Shown one piece after another: positions 11,278-11,569 of a DNA stretch of 11,569 nucleotides. The number at the start of each line of letters is the position of its first letter. The stretch's first letter is position 1. This DNA is from Rhodospirillales bacterium. GTDB lineage: Bacteria; Pseudomonadota; Alphaproteobacteria; Rhodospirillales; Casp-alpha2. Below the pieces are notes generated by a model. It was given only the letters and a program-made list of their open reading frames with translations, searched no databases and was not told the DNA's origin. The stretch covers positions 1 through 11,569 of the forward strand of contig JACPJY010000284.1 of the NCBI GenBank assembly GCA_016187325.1, in the 5' to 3' direction. A program made the translations under genes and the position numbers.

Positions 11278-11569
11278 CTACGCATCGTCCCCGGATTTTT
11301 TGGCCAGCCCCTTGGCGCCGCGGGTGTCGGTTTTGTCGAGCTTGGTGCCGCGCAGATCGGCGTCAGTGAAGTCCGCATCCGTCAACGTGGCGCCGGTGAG
11401 ATCGGCATCGCGCAGGTCGGCTTCCCGGAAATCGGCCCCCGCCATGTCTATGTTCTTCATTACCGCGCCATTTAGCATCGCGCCCCGCAGCTTGGCGTTC
11501 TCCAGGTTGGCCCGCCAGGCGGCGCCGCCGGTGCGGAGCGAGATGGTGACCTCGCTCAGCACCGCCCCC
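11278..11569 (-). CDS. Pentapeptide-repeat protein, C-terminal part (cut by window end)
   Basis: The last 96 codons of a gene that continues beyond the window. From about 11520 downwards, successive five-residue units with the A(D/N)LxX pattern are seen: ANLEN, AKLRG, AMLNG, AVMKN, then after IDM the units AGADF, READL, RDADL, TGATL, TDADF, TDADL and RGTKL. These should form a right-handed quadrilateral beta-helix. The protein ends in a short charged tail (GLAKKSGDDA) and TAG at 11280-11278. A GTG at 11562 is in frame, but there is no ribosome site and repeat-like residues precede it, so the start is probably outside. The function of such proteins varies (scaffold, DNA-gyrase mimic, unknown) and cannot be told here. 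Confidence 0.85.
   Translation of the reverse strand, partial: GAVLSEVTISLRTGGAAWRANLENAKLRGAMLNGAVMKNIDMAGADFREADLRDADLTGATLTDADFTDADLRGTKLDKTDTRGAKGLAKKSGDDA

Overview
The window is GC-rich, densely coded bacterial DNA with Shine-Dalgarno-led genes and short intergenic gaps. The gene families (FOXRED1-like FAD oxidoreductase, enoyl-CoA hydratase, GFA protein, CaiB/BaiF CoA-transferase, GctA/GctB-type CoA-transferase, DUF488, FecR-domain protein) suggest a metabolically broad alphaproteobacterium, perhaps of the Rhodospirillales type. That placement is inference; no rRNA or other marker gene is present. No phage, plasmid, CRISPR, tRNA or rRNA feature was seen.

Left part (1-3702, + strand): the C-terminal end of an enolase-superfamily (mandelate racemase/muconate lactonizing) enzyme, a FOXRED1-like FAD oxidoreductase, an enoyl-CoA hydratase, a small VOC/glyoxalase-fold protein, a GFA-family gene broken by an internal deletion and frameshift, and a stand-alone cyclic-nucleotide-binding-domain protein. 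Two copies of a ~166-bp palindromic intergenic repeat lie in inverted orientation on either side of the FAD oxidoreductase gene. A half copy lies at 4824-4883.

Middle (3721-4819): a translationally coupled minus-strand pair (DUF488 protein, then a 57-residue protein), divergent from a plus-strand hypothetical gene that may be translated from a leaderless message.

Right part (4887-11569, all minus strand): an acyl-CoA dehydrogenase and a family III CoA-transferase in one tight operon; a 97-residue protein of unknown function followed by a clear Rho-independent terminator; a secreted FecR-domain protein; the two overlapping subunits of a GctAB/IpdAB-type CoA-transferase; a secreted five-cysteine protein of unknown function; and the end of a pentapeptide-repeat protein cut by the window edge. 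The FecR-domain gene is preceded by a perfect TGTGA-N6-TCACA Crp-type operator centred about 62 bases upstream of a predicted start site, which is class I activator spacing.

The common theme is CoA-thioester catabolism: substrate activation by CoA transfer (two unrelated families), acyl-CoA oxidation and enoyl-CoA hydration. The substrates cannot be read from the sequence. I did not find a convincing new defence or mobile system. The points most worth a second look are the inverted repeat pair, the Crp-type promoter, the deleted GFA gene and the two matching possible leaderless starts.
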